From NCBI GenBank assembly GCA_964386325.1, contig CAYLQY010000014.1, positions 19,970 to 83,969 of the forward strand: a DNA stretch of 64,000 nucleotides. The letters are read 5' to 3'. Positions 45,227 to 54,328 of the stretch are shown in pieces. Made by a program: the position numbers and the translations under genes. Source of the stretch: Anaerorhabdus sp964386325 (GTDB taxonomy: Bacteria; Bacillota_I; Bacilli_A; Erysipelotrichales; Erysipelotrichaceae). Numbering within the stretch: the first letter of the stretch is position 1; every line of letters begins with the position of its first letter. The notes beneath the pieces were generated by a model. The model was not told where the DNA came from, searched no databases, and saw only the letters and a list, made by a program, of their open reading frames with translations.

Positions 45227-46114
45227 ATGAAAAGTTTGAAAGTTGCGTTACTCCAATTATCACCCACAGCAACACGCCAAGGTAATTTGGAAAAAGGATG
45301 TGAAGCATGCCGTGAGGCTAAACGATTAGGAGCTGATATTGCCTTGTTTCCAGAGATGTGGAGCTGTGGTTATGTCATTGATGAAGATGGTGCTACATTA
45401 AATGAAAACGCGATTGATGAAAGTAGTATATTCATTCAAACATTTAAAGAGTTGGCAAAAGAATTGAAGATGGCAATTGGAATTACCTTGTTAGAAAAAT
45501 ATAGTCCAAGTCCACGAAACACGTTGTATCTATATGATCGCTTTGGTAAGCAAGTATTGGTTTACGCAAAAGTTCATACATGTGATTTTGGGGATGAAGC
45601 ATGGCTTACTGCAGGTGATGATTTCTATGTGGTAGATTTAGATACTACGGAAGGGATTGTCAAAGTAGGGGCGATGATTTGTTATGACAGAGAGTTTCCT
45701 GAAAGTGCTCGAATACTTATGTTGAAAGGTGCGGAACTAATCTTAGTACCTAATGCATGTCCAATGGAAATTAATCGTTTATCACAATTACGAGCTCGTG
45801 CATATGAAAATATGGTGGCAATCGCAACTGTAAATTATCCTGCAGAAAAAGAGGATTGCAATGGACACTCAAGTGCTTTTGATGGTGTGGCGTATCGAGT
45901 AGAAGATGAGGGTTCAAGAGATACATGTATCATTGAGACGGGTACTGAAGAAGGTGTTTTCATTGCCGATTTCTCAATGGATGACATACGTGATTACCGC
46001 CGTCGTGAAGTTCATGGAAACGCTTATCGCCAACCACAAAAATATCACAGTCTACTTTCAGAAAAAATTGAAGCCCCATTTATTCGTGATGATTATAGGA
46101 AGCAACAAAGGTAA
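45227..46114 (+). CDS. Carbon-nitrogen hydrolase (nitrilase superfamily)
   Basis: 295 residues with the catalytic triad E43 (FPEMW), K115 (YAKVH) and C152 (MICYDREFP). Amidase group, possibly an omega-amidase or N-carbamoyl hydrolase. Coupling to a PatB-like enzyme, which releases 2-oxo acids or ammonia, would fit an omega-amidase type role (inference). Confidence 0.85.
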   Translation: MKSLKVALLQLSPTATRQGNLEKGCEACREAKRLGADIALFPEMWSCGYVIDEDGATLNENAIDESSIFIQTFKELAKELKMAIGITLLEKYSPSPRNTLYLYDRFGKQVLVYAKVHTCDFGDEAWLTAGDDFYVVDLDTTEGIVKVGAMICYDREFPESARILMLKGAELILVPNACPMEINRLSQLRARAYENMVAIATVNYPAEKEDCNGHSSAFDGVAYRVEDEGSRDTCIIETGTEEGVFIADFSMDDIRDYRRREVHGNAYRQPQKYHSLLSEKIEAPFIRDDYRKQQR

Positions 46115-46205
46115 GCCTAAATAAAGGAACATTTACTAGCGTAAATAAGCATAAAAAATATTGTGTTTAAAGTGAAAAAAAATTCATAAAGAATTTTTAT
46201 GTAAA

Positions 46206-46221
46206 TTGTAAGCGCTTTATT
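46206..46221 (+). promoter_or_regulatory. Possible CcpA (cre) site upstream of gap
   Basis: TTGTAAGCGCTTTATT matches the cre consensus WTGNAARCGNWWWCAW except for two bases near the right end. It sits 56 bases before the -35. Confidence 0.5.
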
Positions 46222-46276
46222 GCGATATATAGGCTATTTATCGGCATTTTTTGGTTTATTATTAGTTTTTTCACAA

Positions 46277-46306
46277 TTGACAATTAGGGTCTAAAAAGAC
46301 TATAAT
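46277..46306 (+). promoter_or_regulatory. Promoter of gap
   Basis: TTGACA (46277-46282), 18-base spacer, TATAAT (46301-46306); AGGAGG follows before ATG 46336. Confidence 0.85.
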
Positions 46307-46335
46307 TTTATTGCATCATAAGGAGGTCAAATAAA

Positions 46336-47349
46336 ATGGCAGATGTTAAAGTAGCAATTAATGGTTTTGGTCGTATTGGACGTTTAGCGTTCAGACAAAT
46401 GTTTGGAACAGCAGGATATGAAGTTGTAGCAATTAACGACTTAACAGATCCTAAAATGCTAGCACACTTATTAAAATATGATTCAGCTCAAGGTCCTTAC
46501 AAAGGTCATGAAGTAGTAGCTGGTGAAGCATCAATTACAGTTGATGGAAAAGAAATTAAAATCTTCAAAGAAGCAGATGCTTCTAAACTTCCTTGGGGAG
46601 ATTTAGGTGTTGATGTAGTTCTTGAATGTACAGGTTTCTACTTAACAAAAGCAAAAGCAGAAGCTCATATCACTGCTGGTGCTAAGAAAGTTGTTATCTC
46701 AGCTCCTGCTGGAAATGATTTACCAACAATCGTATTCGGTGTTAATGAAGGTACTCTTACTGCTGCAGATACAATTATCTCAGCTGCATCTTGTACTACA
46801 AACTGCTTAGCTCCTATGGCTAACACATTAAACAAATATGCTCCAATCGCTAGTGGTATCATGACAACAGTTCATGCTTACACTGGTGACCAAATGGTTC
46901 TTGATGGACCTCACCGTAAAGGTGACTTACGTCGTGCTCGTGCTGCAGCTTGCAACATCGTTCCTAACTCAACAGGAGCAGCTAAAGCTATCGGTCTAGT
47001 TATCCCTGAATTAAATGGTAAACTAATCGGTTCTGCACAACGTGTACCAGTTCCTACAGGTTCATCTACAATTTTAGTAGCTGTAGTTAAAGGAACAGAC
47101 GTTACTAAAGAAGGAATCAATGCTGCAATGAAAGCTGCTGCAAATGATTCATTCGGTTACACTGAAGAAGAATTAGTATCAAGTGATATCATCGGGGAAT
47201 CTCATGGTTCATTATTTGATGCTACTCAAACAATGGTAACTAAAGTTGATGACAATACATTCCAAGTACAAGTAGTTTCTTGGTATGATAATGAAAACAG
47301 CTATACTAGCCAAATGGTTAGAACAATCAAATACTTCTCAAACATTTAA
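46336..47349 (+). CDS. gap: Glyceraldehyde-3-phosphate dehydrogenase
   Basis: 337 residues, full length. NAD-binding INGFGRIGRLAFRQM at the N-terminus and the catalytic cysteine in SAASCTTNCLAP, with the conserved HAYTGDQ loop. Glycolytic oxidation of glyceraldehyde-3-phosphate. Strong promoter, codon use typical of a highly expressed gene, own terminator. Confidence 0.98.
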   Translation: MADVKVAINGFGRIGRLAFRQMFGTAGYEVVAINDLTDPKMLAHLLKYDSAQGPYKGHEVVAGEASITVDGKEIKIFKEADASKLPWGDLGVDVVLECTGFYLTKAKAEAHITAGAKKVVISAPAGNDLPTIVFGVNEGTLTAADTIISAASCTTNCLAPMANTLNKYAPIASGIMTTVHAYTGDQMVLDGPHRKGDLRRARAAACNIVPNSTGAAKAIGLVIPELNGKLIGSAQRVPVPTGSSTILVAVVKGTDVTKEGINAAMKAAANDSFGYTEEELVSSDIIGESHGSLFDATQTMVTKVDDNTFQVQVVSWYDNENSYTSQMVRTIKYFSNI

Positions 47350-47370
47350 TAATTAAGAGTAATTGAGTAT

Positions 47371-47400
47371 GAAACCGGTGGAGAAATCTATCGGTTTTTT
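47371..47400 (+). terminator. Terminator of gap
   Basis: AAACCGGTGG (47372-47381) pairs with CTATCGGTTT (G-U pairs included, 47388-47397), then T run. Confidence 0.8.
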
Positions 47401-47534
47401 CTATGGGTAAAATTAGGGATAGCGTGAAGGGAAAGGCTATTTAAGTATTTATACAGTACGTAAAGTTTGCTAAAAGTCCTAAAAACAAGTAAAATAGAGT
47501 TGGTCAAATGACAGTACCTTAAGGAGTGACAAAC

Positions 47535-49538
47535 ATGGTAAATCGATTACCTGAAAAATTAGTTTTACTTAGAAAACATTTCGGATTCTCCCAACAAGAA
47601 TTAGCTGATAAAATGGGAGTTAATGTTGTTGAGTATATGGGGTGGGAAAATGGCAGAGCTATATGTAATTTAGCTCAGTTTAAACGTCTTTCTACGATAT
47701 TCCAAATTTCATTAGATGATATGTTAAGAAATACAACCGATATTCTTTTACCTAATTTGGGATTAGAAGATAGTATTCAAATTCCATTCTTAAAGAGTGA
47801 GGGAAATGCCTCTGTTGATATACCATCAATGAGTTCTCAAGCTAATGTTGAACAAAGAACAGCGCAAATTCAACGTGTAAAACAAGTTGAAGAAAGACAA
47901 CAACCAAAAGTACAAAAAGCACCTGAGAAACCTGTGAATACGATTCATCGTGTTGATGTGAATACACAGTCTTCAAAAAGTAAAGGTAAAAAACCAAACA
48001 AAAAAATGTTTGCGATACTTGGTGGTGTTGCAGGAGTGCTTGTTTTAGTAATAGCATTATTTATTTTCTTAAATGGAAATAAAGGCGGCGATGGTTTAAA
48101 TCTTAGAATGTCACAAGATGATCGTCTTACTTTATCACAAACATTCTCTGTATATGTTGCGGATGATGGCAGTGCAAAAGCAACAGGACAAGCACCTCAA
48201 CTTACAAACTTTAATGATTTAGTTCAAGTAAGTTCTTATAAAGATTTTGTGATTGGTCTGAAAAAAGATGGAACTCTTGTTGGAGCAGGAACAAATAATT
48301 ATGGACAACTAGATACAAAAGATATTAAAAAAGCTATTGATGTAGCAGCAGGTGATAAACATACAGTTGCAGCATTAGAAGATGGCACAGTTGCTTGCGT
48401 GGGAGATAATTCTACTGGCGCATGTGATATCAAAGAGTGGAAGAACATTGTTGATGTAGAAGCAGGAGCAGGATTCACATTAGGAATTGATTCTAATGGT
48501 TCGGTATTCGTAGCTGGAAATGTTGCGAATTCAGCGTCGATGACATCACAACAAAATGTTACAAAGATTGCCATAGGAACAAGCGAAGTTGCATTCTTGA
48601 ATAAATCACAAACAGTTGTGACAGTTCCACTAGCAGGATCTGCTACTAATGTTTCTAGTCTTAAAAACATTTCGCAAATTGCAGTAGGAAATGGTTTTGT
48701 AGTAGGACTTGGAAATGATGGAAAAATTCAAATTGCTACAAGTAATGAAGAGATTAAAAAGATTGTGGATGCATGGTCTGGAATTGGAAGTATTGCAGCA
48801 AATGGTGATACCATTGTTGCTTACACAACTGCCGGAGTTTTAGTAGGTGCAGGTAATAATGCTTATTCTGTTTACCAAAATACATCAGTCTCTGGTGAAG
48901 TTGAAAAGTTAGAAAAAGTTTCTAATGTTCAAGTTTCACAAGATAAAACAAAAATTAAACTTTCTTGGAATAAAGTAGAAGGTGCAGATTATTACGAAGT
49001 GAAAATAAGCACAAATCCTGAATATGTTGCGAAGAGTGTAGAAGCTTCATTAAGTATTGATCAATCTAAATTCCAAGATGGTCAAAAATACACAATAACA
49101 ATTACAGCTGCATCAAACACAGATAAAGAAATGAATTCTGAACCATTTACAACTGAGTATACATTTACGCTAGCAACACCAGAGCCTACACCTACACCAA
49201 CATACACATTAACAATCAATTATGTTTATGATGATAATGGATCAACGGCTTATCAACAATTTACAGGTACATTTAATTCTGGCGATACTTATAGTGTGAA
49301 GAGTCCTACAATTGATGGATATTCACCATCTGTTGCGACGGTTGAAGGTAAGATTGCGGACAAGAATTTAGAAATTACTGTTCGTTATATGAAAAAAGCA
49401 ACACCGACCCCAACACCAACACCGGTACCGACCCCAACCCCAACGCCAACTGCAACACCACCAACTACACAAGAGGGTTGTGAAGCTGCTGAAGGAACTT
49501 GGAATCCAGACACAAATACATGTACACTTAAAAGTTAA
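47535..49538 (+). CDS. HTH-transmembrane protein with RCC1-like, FN3 and MucBP-like domains
   Basis: 667 residues from ATG 47535 (AAGGAGTG upstream; GTG 47526 overlaps that site). Order: Xre/Cro helix-turn-helix (about 1-65, LRKHFGFSQQELADKMGV); polar linker; one membrane segment (about 155-178); RCC1-like propeller repeats (about 200-430, e.g. LKKDGTLVGAGTNNYGQL); fibronectin-III-like domain (about 440-535); MucBP-like domain (about 548-612, LTINYVYDDNGS); Pro/Thr linker; a short end with two Cys. The DNA-binding part is cytoplasmic and the rest is outside, so it may act as a one-component surface sensor (inference). The small GYF-type gene follows. Confidence 0.75.
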   Translation: MVNRLPEKLVLLRKHFGFSQQELADKMGVNVVEYMGWENGRAICNLAQFKRLSTIFQISLDDMLRNTTDILLPNLGLEDSIQIPFLKSEGNASVDIPSMSSQANVEQRTAQIQRVKQVEERQQPKVQKAPEKPVNTIHRVDVNTQSSKSKGKKPNKKMFAILGGVAGVLVLVIALFIFLNGNKGGDGLNLRMSQDDRLTLSQTFSVYVADDGSAKATGQAPQLTNFNDLVQVSSYKDFVIGLKKDGTLVGAGTNNYGQLDTKDIKKAIDVAAGDKHTVAALEDGTVACVGDNSTGACDIKEWKNIVDVEAGAGFTLGIDSNGSVFVAGNVANSASMTSQQNVTKIAIGTSEVAFLNKSQTVVTVPLAGSATNVSSLKNISQIAVGNGFVVGLGNDGKIQIATSNEEIKKIVDAWSGIGSIAANGDTIVAYTTAGVLVGAGNNAYSVYQNTSVSGEVEKLEKVSNVQVSQDKTKIKLSWNKVEGADYYEVKISTNPEYVAKSVEASLSIDQSKFQDGQKYTITITAASNTDKEMNSEPFTTEYTFTLATPEPTPTPTYTLTINYVYDDNGSTAYQQFTGTFNSGDTYSVKSPTIDGYSPSVATVEGKIADKNLEITVRYMKKATPTPTPTPVPTPTPTPTATPPTTQEGCEAAEGTWNPDTNTCTLKS

Positions 49539-49551
49539 AGGAAGATAAGAT

Positions 49552-49743
49552 ATGGATAAAATATGGTATGTAAGAAGTTCTAAGCGTAAAGGTGGACCAT
49601 TCACGGAAGATGAATTGATACGTTTGATTCGCCAAGAAATTGTCGATGAAGAATATGAAATTTGGAATCCTGATATGGAGAAATGGATGCGTCTTGTGGA
49701 CAGTGTGTATAGTTTCTATATTCCAGTAAAGGAAGAACAATAA
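49552..49743 (+). CDS. Small GYF_2/DUF4339-like protein
   Basis: 63 residues; KIWYVRSSKRKGGPFTEDEL and WNPDMEKWMRL follow the GYF_2 pattern (Trp-Tyr, Gly-Pro, Trp near the end), a small protein-binding fold. AAGGAAG ribosome binding site, 13 bases after the HTH-RCC1 gene, so likely co-transcribed. Confidence 0.7.
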   Translation: MDKIWYVRSSKRKGGPFTEDELIRLIRQEIVDEEYEIWNPDMEKWMRLVDSVYSFYIPVKEEQ

Positions 49744-49746
49744 CAA

Positions 49747-49780
49747 GAAGGAGTGGTGAAAACCGCTCCTTCATCGTTTT
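49747..49780 (+). terminator. Hairpin after the GYF-type gene
   Basis: GAAGGAGTGG (49747-49756) pairs with CCGCTCCTTC (49763-49772, one G-U), with a modest T run 3 bases later. Confidence 0.6.
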
Positions 49781-49829
49781 AGTTGTAAGATTGGTTTAAG
49801 TTATGTAAAATATTAAACAGGTGGTAAAT

Positions 49830-50546
49830 ATGAAAAAAATAAATTGGGAAAAAGCGCTCTATATATTTGTGTTTGTAAGCTTGATGATATCCGCAATCTT
49901 CATAGGATATCGTATTATTGTAGCACCTGCTACAATTGAACCTGGAATGGAATATGTGCGAATAAAATCAGAATATACACTGATGTTTGCGCAATGTTTA
50001 TTAGGATTACTCGCAATGGTTTTACCAAGTATATTTGAGAAAAGATTTAAAGTAAGAATACCAAGTTATATGATGATTTTGTATGTTGTATTCTTATACT
50101 GTGCAATATTTTTAGGAGAAGTAAGAAGTTTCTATTACAATGTAAATCATTGGGATACAATCTTACATACGTTTAGTGGAGGGATGTTAGGAGCGCTTGG
50201 TTTCTCGTTTGTGAGTTTATTAAACCAAAGTGAAAAAGTTCCAATGAATCTAAGTCCATTGTTTGTTGCGATTTTTGCATTTTGCTTCGCAGTAACATTA
50301 GGCGTTGTTTGGGAAATCTATGAGTTTACATTTGATGGTATTTTAGGATTGAATATGCAAAAATTCATGTTGGAAAATGGAACACAACTCATTGGTAGGG
50401 CTGCTTTAGCAGATACGATGAAAGATCTGATTGTGGATGCTGCAGGTGCATTGGTGGTATCGATTATCGGATATATTTCAATGAAAAAACAAAAAGGTTG
50501 GTTAGAAAAAGTACAACTTCGTCGCGTTAAACACGTTGAAAATTGA
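49830..50546 (+). CDS. YjdF/DUF2238-like membrane protein
   Basis: 238 residues from ATG 49830 (AGGTGG upstream). Six hydrophobic segments; HWDTILHTFSGGMLGALGF and VVWEIYEFTFD match conserved stretches of the YjdF/DUF2238 family of unknown function. GTG 49821 is an alternative but less likely start. Stands alone before the cysS leader. Confidence 0.75.
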   Translation: MKKINWEKALYIFVFVSLMISAIFIGYRIIVAPATIEPGMEYVRIKSEYTLMFAQCLLGLLAMVLPSIFEKRFKVRIPSYMMILYVVFLYCAIFLGEVRSFYYNVNHWDTILHTFSGGMLGALGFSFVSLLNQSEKVPMNLSPLFVAIFAFCFAVTLGVVWEIYEFTFDGILGLNMQKFMLENGTQLIGRAALADTMKDLIVDAAGALVVSIIGYISMKKQKGWLEKVQLRRVKHVEN

Positions 50547-50547
50547 C

Positions 50548-50576
50548 TTGAGTCATCGTTTATAGTAGTCTATACT
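50548..50576 (+). promoter_or_regulatory. Promoter of the cysS operon
   Basis: TTGAGT (50548-50553), 17-base spacer, TATACT (50571-50576); start about 50583. The -35 touches the end of the upstream gene. Confidence 0.6.
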
Positions 50577-50582
50577 TAAATA

Positions 50583-50785
50583 AACTGATGACAAGAAGAG
50601 TAGAATAAACAAAATCTTTAGAGACAATTGGGTTGGTGAAACAATTGGGTAGACTTTATTTGAAATGCATCTATGAGGGCTTATCCGAAATGTAGGGTAA
50701 GACGTGACTCGCGTTAAGAGATTGAGAAGTAAGAAAAGTGGAACCACGCAATGGCGTCTTTTTAAAAGAGATGCCATTTTTATAT
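50583..50785 (+). promoter_or_regulatory. T-box riboswitch, cysteine-specific
   Basis: Conserved T-box AAGTGGAACCACGC at 50736-50749, stem I region with the bulge elements, and a specifier-loop TGC (50666-50668) in GAAATGCATC, the cysteine codon. A terminator hairpin AATGGC/GCCATT (50750-50755/50773-50778) with T run follows. Uncharged tRNA-Cys should favour the antiterminator and allow cysS expression. Confidence 0.95.
50750..50782 (+). terminator. T-box terminator
   Basis: AATGGCGTCTTTT pairs with AAAAGAGATGCCATT and a T run follows; the competing antiterminator uses the T-box sequence. Confidence 0.85.
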
Positions 50786-50799
50786 GAAGGAGAAAAAAT

Positions 50800-52134
50800 A
50801 TGCGTTTATACAATTCAAGAACATTAAAAGTAGAAGAGTTCAAGCCACTCGTTGAAGGGGAAGTAAGTATGTATGTATGTGGACCAACGGTCTACAATCA
50901 TATTCACATTGGAAATGCTCGTCCAATCATTGTATTTGATACATTGCGTCGAGTCTTTGAAGCGGAGGGATACAACGTAAAATATGTATCGAATTATACG
51001 GATGTAGATGACAAAATTATAAAAAAAGCACATGAAGAACATAAGCCAGAAGTAGAAATTACCCAAGAGTATATTCAAGCTTATAATGATGTGCGTCATA
51101 AACTGAATGCCCATGATTTATATAAGACACCTAAGGTAACAGAAACAATGGATGATATTATTGATTTCATTGATGAACTTATCGAATCAGGACATGCCTA
51201 TGAAGTTGATGGTGATGTTTTCTTTCGTGTGAATAGTGTAAATACCTATGGCGAAATTTCTCATCAAAATATTGAAGATTTACAAGTAGGGGCGAGAATC
51301 GACGAAAATGAAAAGAAAGAATCACCGCTCGATTTTGCGCTATGGAAAAATACGGATATGGGAATCAAATGGAAAACAAAATGGGGGGAAGGTCGCCCAG
51401 GTTGGCATACTGAATGTGTCGTGATGATTCAAAAAGAGTTTGGAAAAAATATGATTGATATCCATGGTGGCGGAACTGACTTAAGATTCCCACACCATGA
51501 AAATGAAGTAGCACAATGTCGTGCAATACATAATACGTCACTTGCGAATTTTTGGCTGCATAATGGAATGATTAATATCGATGGTATCAAGATGAGTAAA
51601 TCACTTGGTAATTTTACACTTGCGAAAGATGTGCTTAATGTCTATAGCCCACAACTTGTTCGTTGGGTGATGTTATCGGCACACTATCGTATGGAATTAA
51701 ACTTTAGTGATGAAGTATTTGAAACAGCACAAAAAGAATTAGATAAAGTAATGACACCATATAAACAAGCTAATATTAAATTAGGTTTAATGAATGAAGT
51801 ATTAGGAACTGAATTTGATGAACAATTGTATCGCGAATTCTTAGATCAAATGAATGATGATATGAATACTCCAAATGCATATGCAGTCATCTTTGAAACA
51901 GTGAAAAAACTAAATCAAGTATTACGTGTTAAAGAAATTGATCCAAAAGAAGTTAGTAAATATGCTGTTACCTTGGAAAAAATGTTAGAGGTATTAGGTA
52001 TTGAATATAATCGAATTACATTGACTGAGGATGATAAAATAATATTTACGAAATGGAATGAAGCTAAAGCAGAAAAGAATTTTGAATTAGCTGATGGATA
52101 TCGTAATCAGTTAAGTGAAAGAGGACTTATTTAA
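50800..52134 (+). CDS. cysS: Cysteinyl-tRNA synthetase
   Basis: 444 residues. HIGN motif in YNHIHIGNARP, KMSKS in GIKMSKSLGNF, and zinc-ligand regions CGPTVYN and HTECV with HHENEVAQC. Slightly shorter than E. coli CysS. AAGGAG ribosome binding site; the stop overlaps the next start by one base. Under T-box control. Confidence 0.97.
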   Translation: MRLYNSRTLKVEEFKPLVEGEVSMYVCGPTVYNHIHIGNARPIIVFDTLRRVFEAEGYNVKYVSNYTDVDDKIIKKAHEEHKPEVEITQEYIQAYNDVRHKLNAHDLYKTPKVTETMDDIIDFIDELIESGHAYEVDGDVFFRVNSVNTYGEISHQNIEDLQVGARIDENEKKESPLDFALWKNTDMGIKWKTKWGEGRPGWHTECVVMIQKEFGKNMIDIHGGGTDLRFPHHENEVAQCRAIHNTSLANFWLHNGMINIDGIKMSKSLGNFTLAKDVLNVYSPQLVRWVMLSAHYRMELNFSDEVFETAQKELDKVMTPYKQANIKLGLMNEVLGTEFDEQLYREFLDQMNDDMNTPNAYAVIFETVKKLNQVLRVKEIDPKEVSKYAVTLEKMLEVLGIEYNRITLTEDDKIIFTKWNEAKAEKNFELADGYRNQLSERGLI

Positions 52135-52517
52135 TGCGCAGCAATGAAGTTTCGGGGAGTACTTTAGCGTATCTAGGTGATGCGGTGTGGTCATTGAAAG
52201 TGCGCGAGTATTTGATTGAAAAAGGATATGCACGGGCTAAAGATTTGCAAACAAAAAGCGTGAAATTTGTAAGTGCCAAATCACAAGCTATTTTTTACTA
52301 TAAACTTGAAGAAGAAAACTTTTTTACCGAACAAGAATTAGATATCTTTAAACGTGGTAGAAATTTTAAAAGTGATAGTGTTCCAAAAAATACGGATGTT
52401 GCTACATATCGTGTATCAACGGGATTTGAGGCAGTGCTAGGTTACTGGTTTATGGAAAAAATGATGGATAGAATTGACTTGTGCTGGGACAAAGTTAAGA
52501 CCATGGTGGAGGTGTAA
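52134..52517 (+). CDS. mrnC: Mini-ribonuclease III
   Basis: 127 residues, RNase III fold without an RNA-binding domain. YLGDAVW near the N-terminus and FKRGRNFKSDSVPKNTDV and FEAVLGYW are conserved. Matures 23S rRNA in B. subtilis. Always next to cysS in Firmicutes, as here. Confidence 0.93.
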   Translation: MRSNEVSGSTLAYLGDAVWSLKVREYLIEKGYARAKDLQTKSVKFVSAKSQAIFYYKLEEENFFTEQELDIFKRGRNFKSDSVPKNTDVATYRVSTGFEAVLGYWFMEKMMDRIDLCWDKVKTMVEV

Positions 52518-52518
52518 T

Positions 52519-53238
52519 ATGGCACAATATGTATACGGGAAAAACGTTATTCAACAAATACTTCAAGACAATAAGAAAATAAATGTTTTGTATATATCGG
52601 GTGATCAAAAACAAATCGAACAAGAAGCGAAACGTAAAGGAATACGTATTGAAAAAGTAGATAAAAAGTATTTAGATAAGTTAAGTAATAATGGAAATCA
52701 TCAAGGAGTTATCGCAAGCATTGATGATTATAAAACTTATACAATTGAAGAAATACTTGATTCTATTCCAAGTGATCGAAAGGGTTTATTGGTTTTACTT
52801 GATGAGTTGGAAGATCCTCATAATTTAGGTGCAGTACTAAGAACTGCAGATGCAGTAGGAGTCGATGGAATAATCATTAAAAAAAATAATGCGGTGGGAT
52901 TAACGCCTACTGTTGCGAAGGTTTCAGTAGGTGCTATTGAGACAGTAAAAGTGGCAGTAGTAACTAATTGTACCCAAACACTTAAAATGCTTAAACAAAA
53001 GGGTTATTGGGTTGTTGGAACAGATATGAAAAATGCCCAAGATTATCGTCAACCTAAATATGATACGCCGCTTGTAGTGGTGATTGGTAATGAGGGTAAA
53101 GGGATAACTCGTCTTGTTAAAGAAGAGTGTGATTATATGGTTAAGCTTCCAATGGTGGGAGAGATTTCTTCGCTTAACGCATCAGTTGCTTGTGGAATAT
53201 TGTTGTATGAGGTATATAATAAACGCTTTCCTTTATAA
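52519..53238 (+). CDS. rlmB: 23S rRNA 2'-O-methyltransferase, TrmH/RlmB family
   Basis: 239 residues from ATG 52519 (GGAGG upstream; an earlier in-frame ATG 52474 is inside mrnC). SpoU motifs: DELEDPHNLGAVLRTADAVG, VIGNEGKGITRLV and MVGEISSLNASVACGI. Forms a knotted SAM-binding site. Lies between mrnC and the sigma factor, as in B. subtilis. Confidence 0.92.
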   Translation: MAQYVYGKNVIQQILQDNKKINVLYISGDQKQIEQEAKRKGIRIEKVDKKYLDKLSNNGNHQGVIASIDDYKTYTIEEILDSIPSDRKGLLVLLDELEDPHNLGAVLRTADAVGVDGIIIKKNNAVGLTPTVAKVSVGAIETVKVAVVTNCTQTLKMLKQKGYWVVGTDMKNAQDYRQPKYDTPLVVVIGNEGKGITRLVKEECDYMVKLPMVGEISSLNASVACGILLYEVYNKRFPL

Positions 53239-53252
53239 GGGGGAGAAAACCT

Positions 53253-53867
53253 ATGTGGAGTACAATGCCAGGTGACTATGAACTTCTTTATTATTGTAGG
53301 CAAATGGATGAACAAGCACTTTATTTTTTGATTGAAAAGTATGAAGCGTATATGATAAAGATTGCATCAGATGCAATTTCTAAAAATACTTTCTGTGAGA
53401 TTTATCGTGATGAGTTTGTGGCTGAAGCGTTAGAGGTAATTTATAATTCGATTTGGAATTATCGAGAAAACAGAGATTGTAGTTTTGGAACGTATTTCTA
53501 TACGTGTGCATCGCGAAGAGTCAAAACATTAATGCGTCATTACTTGCGTGATTCAAATGCGGCAAATTTGTATGCATTGTCTTTGGATGCGATGATTAAA
53601 GATGAAGGTGAATCAACGTATTTAGACCATTTTGGAACTGAAAATGATTGTGGTAACCCAATATACCATTTGGATTATAAAGAAGCTGTGATGAGGGTTA
53701 ATGAGGTTCTAGCGGGATTTAGTGATATCGATAAACAAGTACTTAATTACTATTTAGATGATGTAACTTATAATGAAGCTGCGAAAAATCTACGTTTCTC
53801 TTTAAAAAAGTATGATAATCATGTCCAAAAGGTAAAAAGGAATATTAAGGATAAAATTTATGAATAA
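53253..53867 (+). CDS. sigH: Sigma-70 family RNA polymerase sigma factor (SigH-like position)
   Basis: 204 residues. Region 2-like FGTYFYTCASRRVKTLMRHYL and region 4-like FSDIDKQVLNYYLDDVTYNEAAKNL are visible. The place between rlmB and rpmG matches B. subtilis sigH, although the usual yacP gene between them is missing. Similarity to SigH itself is moderate; a stress or competence role is possible. Ribosome binding site GGGGGAG. Confidence 0.7.
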   Translation: MWSTMPGDYELLYYCRQMDEQALYFLIEKYEAYMIKIASDAISKNTFCEIYRDEFVAEALEVIYNSIWNYRENRDCSFGTYFYTCASRRVKTLMRHYLRDSNAANLYALSLDAMIKDEGESTYLDHFGTENDCGNPIYHLDYKEAVMRVNEVLAGFSDIDKQVLNYYLDDVTYNEAAKNLRFSLKKYDNHVQKVKRNIKDKIYE

Positions 53868-53890
53868 AGCGAGGGATTCCTCGTTTTTAT
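53867..53890 (+). terminator. Terminator after the sigma factor gene
   Basis: AAGCGAGG (53867-53874) pairs with CCTCGTTT (53879-53886), then TTTA. Confidence 0.75.
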
Positions 53891-53905
53891 TTGAAACGGT
53901 ATTTA

Positions 53906-53934
53906 TTGACTGGCTTAAACCTTTATGTTAGAGT
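53906..53934 (+). promoter_or_regulatory. Promoter of rpmG-secE-nusG
   Basis: TTGACT (53906-53911), 17-base spacer, TAGAGT (53929-53934), about 37 bases before GTG 53971. Confidence 0.6.
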
Positions 53935-53970
53935 AAATAAGCATAGAAACCGAAAGGAGTTGTTTTAATA

Positions 53971-54129
53971 GTGGCAACAAAAGAAGATAGAGTTATTTTA
54001 ACCTGTACGGTGTGTTTGTCTAGAAATTATACAACTCATCGTAATAAAAAGTCATCTACTGAAAGACTTGAGTTAAACAAGTTTTGTAAGAAGTGTGGAG
54101 CGCATACACTTCATAAAGAGACGAAATAG
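53971..54129 (+). CDS. rpmG: 50S ribosomal protein L33
   Basis: 52 residues starting at GTG 53971 (AAAGGAGT upstream). Zinc-binding pairs CTVC and CKKC are present. Short, so easily missed. Stands in the usual place before secE, 12 bases apart. Zinc (C+) form of L33. Confidence 0.92.
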   Translation: MATKEDRVILTCTVCLSRNYTTHRNKKSSTERLELNKFCKKCGAHTLHKETK

Positions 54130-54141
54130 GAGGTCAACGAT

Positions 54142-54327
54142 ATGTTGAAATGGTTTAGTTTTGACGGCATTATGAAAGAGGCGAAACGTATTCGCTGGCC
54201 AAAGACAAAAGAATTAATGTCAACTATGGCAGAAGTTTTATTATTTATTGTATTCTTTGGAACTTTCTTTGTAGTTTGTGAATTTTTAATTACATTCTTC
54301 TTGAAAGTGATTGGAATAGGAGCTTAG
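54142..54327 (+). CDS. secE: Preprotein translocase subunit SecE
   Basis: 61 residues, one C-terminal membrane segment (about 31-55), with KRIRWPKTKELM, the conserved SecE motif. AGGAGG ribosome binding site. Forms the Sec translocon with SecY and SecG. One base separates it from nusG. Confidence 0.95.
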   Translation: MLKWFSFDGIMKEAKRIRWPKTKELMSTMAEVLLFIVFFGTFFVVCEFLITFFLKVIGIGA

Positions 54328-54328
54328 T

